From positions 1 through 14,182 of the forward strand of contig CAJQPD010000097.1 of NCBI GenBank assembly GCA_905480085.1: DNA of 14,182 nucleotides, in the 5' to 3' direction. The stretch's first letter is position 1, and each line of letters begins with the position of its first letter. The notes below the pieces were generated by a model that saw nothing but the letters and a program-made list of their open reading frames with translations, was not told the DNA's origin and searched no databases. Below are positions 12,769-14,182 of the stretch, piece after piece. The position numbers were made by a program, and so were the translations under genes. This DNA is from an uncultured Acidimicrobiia bacterium. GTDB lineage: Bacteria; Actinomycetota; Acidimicrobiia; Spongiisociales; JAENVV01.

Positions 12769-13569
12769 CTAGATCGGCGGCGTTATCTCAAAGTCGCCAT
12801 CGAAGTCATAAAGCTCGAACGATGCCCGGTAGTACTCCGTCACAGAAGAGTTGAGTCGAGTTCCTCCGAAGGCATAGGCAGCCTTGCTGACAAAGCCCGC
12901 CTCGTCGATCCAGACGTCGATCGATCCGATATCAAGACTCGAGAACTGATCAAGCTCAGGCGAGCCACCAAGCCAGGTCTGCACGTCGGACGTGCCACCT
13001 TGATAATGCGTCGCAGGCCGCCCATTCACGTCTTCGACTCCGACGTCGGTCAACTGAGCCAGCACAGGCGTCAAGCTGTCCGGGGTGAGGGCGGTGACGC
13101 TGGTCAGGCCCAACACCTGCTCGGCCGCCGGGTTCTGTTGCCATCCCGATCCATCATCAATCCAGAAGGTTTCACCGATGCCGATGACATGCGCCACCCG
13201 CTCACCTGAGGTGATGGTCGCCTCGATACTGGCGGGCTCGCGACTGTACGCAGAAGCGATGTGCGAGGAAATGATCACATCGGTACCGGACTCGTCCCGG
13301 CTCAACAGAATCTCGGTCGACGATCGGAACCGCTCGAGGTCGGTTGAAACAAACACATCACCACTTGGGGGATCCGCTGCTGGCCCGTCACCCTCGTCCG
13401 GGACAACCACCCCCGTCGTGGTGGGACCCGACGGAGGCGTGCTGGTCGACCCGACTGTGGTGGTCGGCAGAGAGACAACGCCGGTGGTGGTGGTCACGGC
13501 CGAAGCGCAACCGCCCACCAGCACAAGAACTGCAACGAAAACACGACGCATGAATGACACGGTACTCAT
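12769..13569 (-). CDS. Thr/Pro-rich lipoprotein, LppX/LprG-like in character
   Basis: A 266-residue predicted lipoprotein. Signal peptide MSTVSFMRRVFVAVLVLVGG ends at Cys21 (VGGC). A Thr/Pro-rich, probably unstructured linker (about 25-70) follows, as in many wall-spanning actinobacterial lipoproteins. The remaining 195 residues read as a beta-rich domain with alternating strands (SIEATITSGERVAHVIGIG, FWIDDGSGWQQ, DVWIDEAGFVSKAAYAFGG, and a final ASFELYDFDGDFEI). This pattern resembles the LppX/LprA/LprF/LprG or LolA-type lipid-binding fold, but no diagnostic motif proves it. The ATG at 13569 overlaps the stop of ychF as ATGA, which suggests coupled translation. An alternative ATG at 13551 (MRRVFVAV) also gives a good signal peptide. 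Confidence 0.85.
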   Translation of the reverse strand: MSTVSFMRRVFVAVLVLVGGCASAVTTTTGVVSLPTTTVGSTSTPPSGPTTTGVVVPDEGDGPAADPPSGDVFVSTDLERFRSSTEILLSRDESGTDVIISSHIASAYSREPASIEATITSGERVAHVIGIGETFWIDDGSGWQQNPAAEQVLGLTSVTALTPDSLTPVLAQLTDVGVEDVNGRPATHYQGGTSDVQTWLGGSPELDQFSSLDIGSIDVWIDEAGFVSKAAYAFGGTRLNSSVTEYYRASFELYDFDGDFEITPPI

Positions 13570-14182
13570 ACGTTGAATCGAAAATGCATCACGTCACCAT
13601 CGACCACGGTGTACTCCTTGCCCTCCACGCGCATTTTCCCGGCCGCCTTGAGAGCTGCTTCCGATCTGAGTTCAAGCATGTCCTCGATGCGATACACCTC
13701 AACGCGAATGAAGCCGCGTTCGAAGTCGGAGTGGATGACGCCCGCTGCCTGGGGGGCCTTGGTCTTAGCTTTGACCGTCCACGCTCGAATCTCTTTTTCG
13801 CCAGCCGTGAAGTAGGTCTCTAGCCCCAACAACGAATAGGCGGCCCGGGCGAGCACCGCCAGACCCGGCTCCTCAAGTCCCAACTCAGCAAGGAATTCCG
13901 GACGCTCCTCCTCGGGCAGTTCAGCGATGTCGGCCTCAGCCTGAGCACACAGGATGATGCAACCCGCCCCCTGCTCGGAGGCGATTTCCTGCACCAGCGC
14001 CGTATATGCATTGCCGCCGAGACCGGGTTCGTCAACGTTGGCAATGAAGAGGACCGGCTTGATCGTGATGAGCTGTGCGTCCCATAGCGAGGCACGCTCG
14101 TCGGCAGTAAAACCAACCGCTCTCGCCGGGATCCCTTCGTCGAGCGCCTTGATGAGTCGCTCCGTGACGTCACGGGCGAATG
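13566..14182 (-). CDS. ychF: Redox-regulated ATPase YchF/OLA1, C-terminal part (partial)
   Basis: The frame is open to the window edge, so only the last 204 residues are present. Visible parts are the end of the GTPase-like domain (TIKPVLFIANVDEPGLGGNAY), an acidic helical stretch (AELPEEERPEFLAELGLEEPG), and the complete TGS domain: LGLETYFTAGEKEIRAWTV, GVIHSDFERGFIRVEVY and the invariant ending EGKEYTVVDGDVMHFRFNV. These identify YchF, a universally conserved Obg-related P-loop protein that prefers ATP and associates with ribosomes. The P-loop itself lies outside the window. Its TGA shares four bases (ATGA) with the start of the lipoprotein gene downstream. Confidence 0.95.
   Translation of the reverse strand, partial: FARDVTERLIKALDEGIPARAVGFTADERASLWDAQLITIKPVLFIANVDEPGLGGNAYTALVQEIASEQGAGCIILCAQAEADIAELPEEERPEFLAELGLEEPGLAVLARAAYSLLGLETYFTAGEKEIRAWTVKAKTKAPQAAGVIHSDFERGFIRVEVYRIEDMLELRSEAALKAAGKMRVEGKEYTVVDGDVMHFRFNV

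Noticed and set aside
12760..12775. GATCT-N6-AGATC inverted repeat at the convergent end of the hydratase and lipoprotein genes as a bidirectional terminator
   Set aside because: The stem is only five base pairs, A/T-containing and without T tracts on either side; too weak to call.

Overview
The window looks like chromosomal DNA of a GC-rich actinobacterium, possibly a member of Acidimicrobiia or a related lineage. The evidence is two F420-type luciferase-like oxidoreductases, a close relative of mycobacterial FadE5, PASTA-domain membrane proteins, Thr/Pro-linker lipoproteins, and many start codons placed 6-9 bases after a TAnnnT box, as in leaderless actinobacterial transcripts. The taxonomy is inference. 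I see no mobile element, CRISPR array, rRNA or tRNA. Coding is dense and only two intergenic gaps exceed 100 bp (4475-4601 and 11237-11385); both are promoter regions.

Layout. 1-1309 (+): a 5'-truncated fusion of a P-loop kinase-like domain and an Rv1855c-type (TIGR03560-like) F420 oxidoreductase. 4474-1310 (-): a three-gene unit of molybdopterin oxidoreductase, META-domain lipoprotein and OmpA-like membrane protein, with very short or overlapping junctions. 4602-9440 (+): a second F420 oxidoreductase (Rv2161c/TIGR03619-like), a CoA-binding Rossmann protein, a small membrane protein, and two tandem paralogous single-pass proteins, each with one PASTA domain and a long unassigned extracytoplasmic region. 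11236-9437 (-): a FadE5-type acyl-CoA dehydrogenase, divergent from 11386-11949 (+), a TetR regulator, which is followed by 11976-12761 (+), an enoyl-CoA hydratase/isomerase. 14182-12769 (-): the C-terminal part of the ATPase YchF and a Thr/Pro-rich lipoprotein that overlaps it by ATGA.

How the genes may work together. The dehydrogenase, TetR protein and hydratase/isomerase form a plausible small acyl-CoA oxidation island, with operator-like repeats in the AT-rich divergent promoter. The META and OmpA-like proteins and the tandem PASTA proteins point to cell-envelope roles. The two F420-type enzymes and the molybdoenzyme are redox enzymes of unknown substrate.

Most unusual points. These are the kinase-F420 oxidoreductase fusion; the ancient tandem PASTA duplication with a nearly invariant motif (13 synonymous against 1 non-synonymous codon difference over 23 codons) and conserved cysteine pairs; a META lipoprotein whose complete signal peptide has no ATG, GTG or TTG start and appears to need AUC; a recurring TAnnnT-N6/7-start architecture, twice with the box overlapping the preceding stop codon; and convergent genes whose stop codons abut or overlap.
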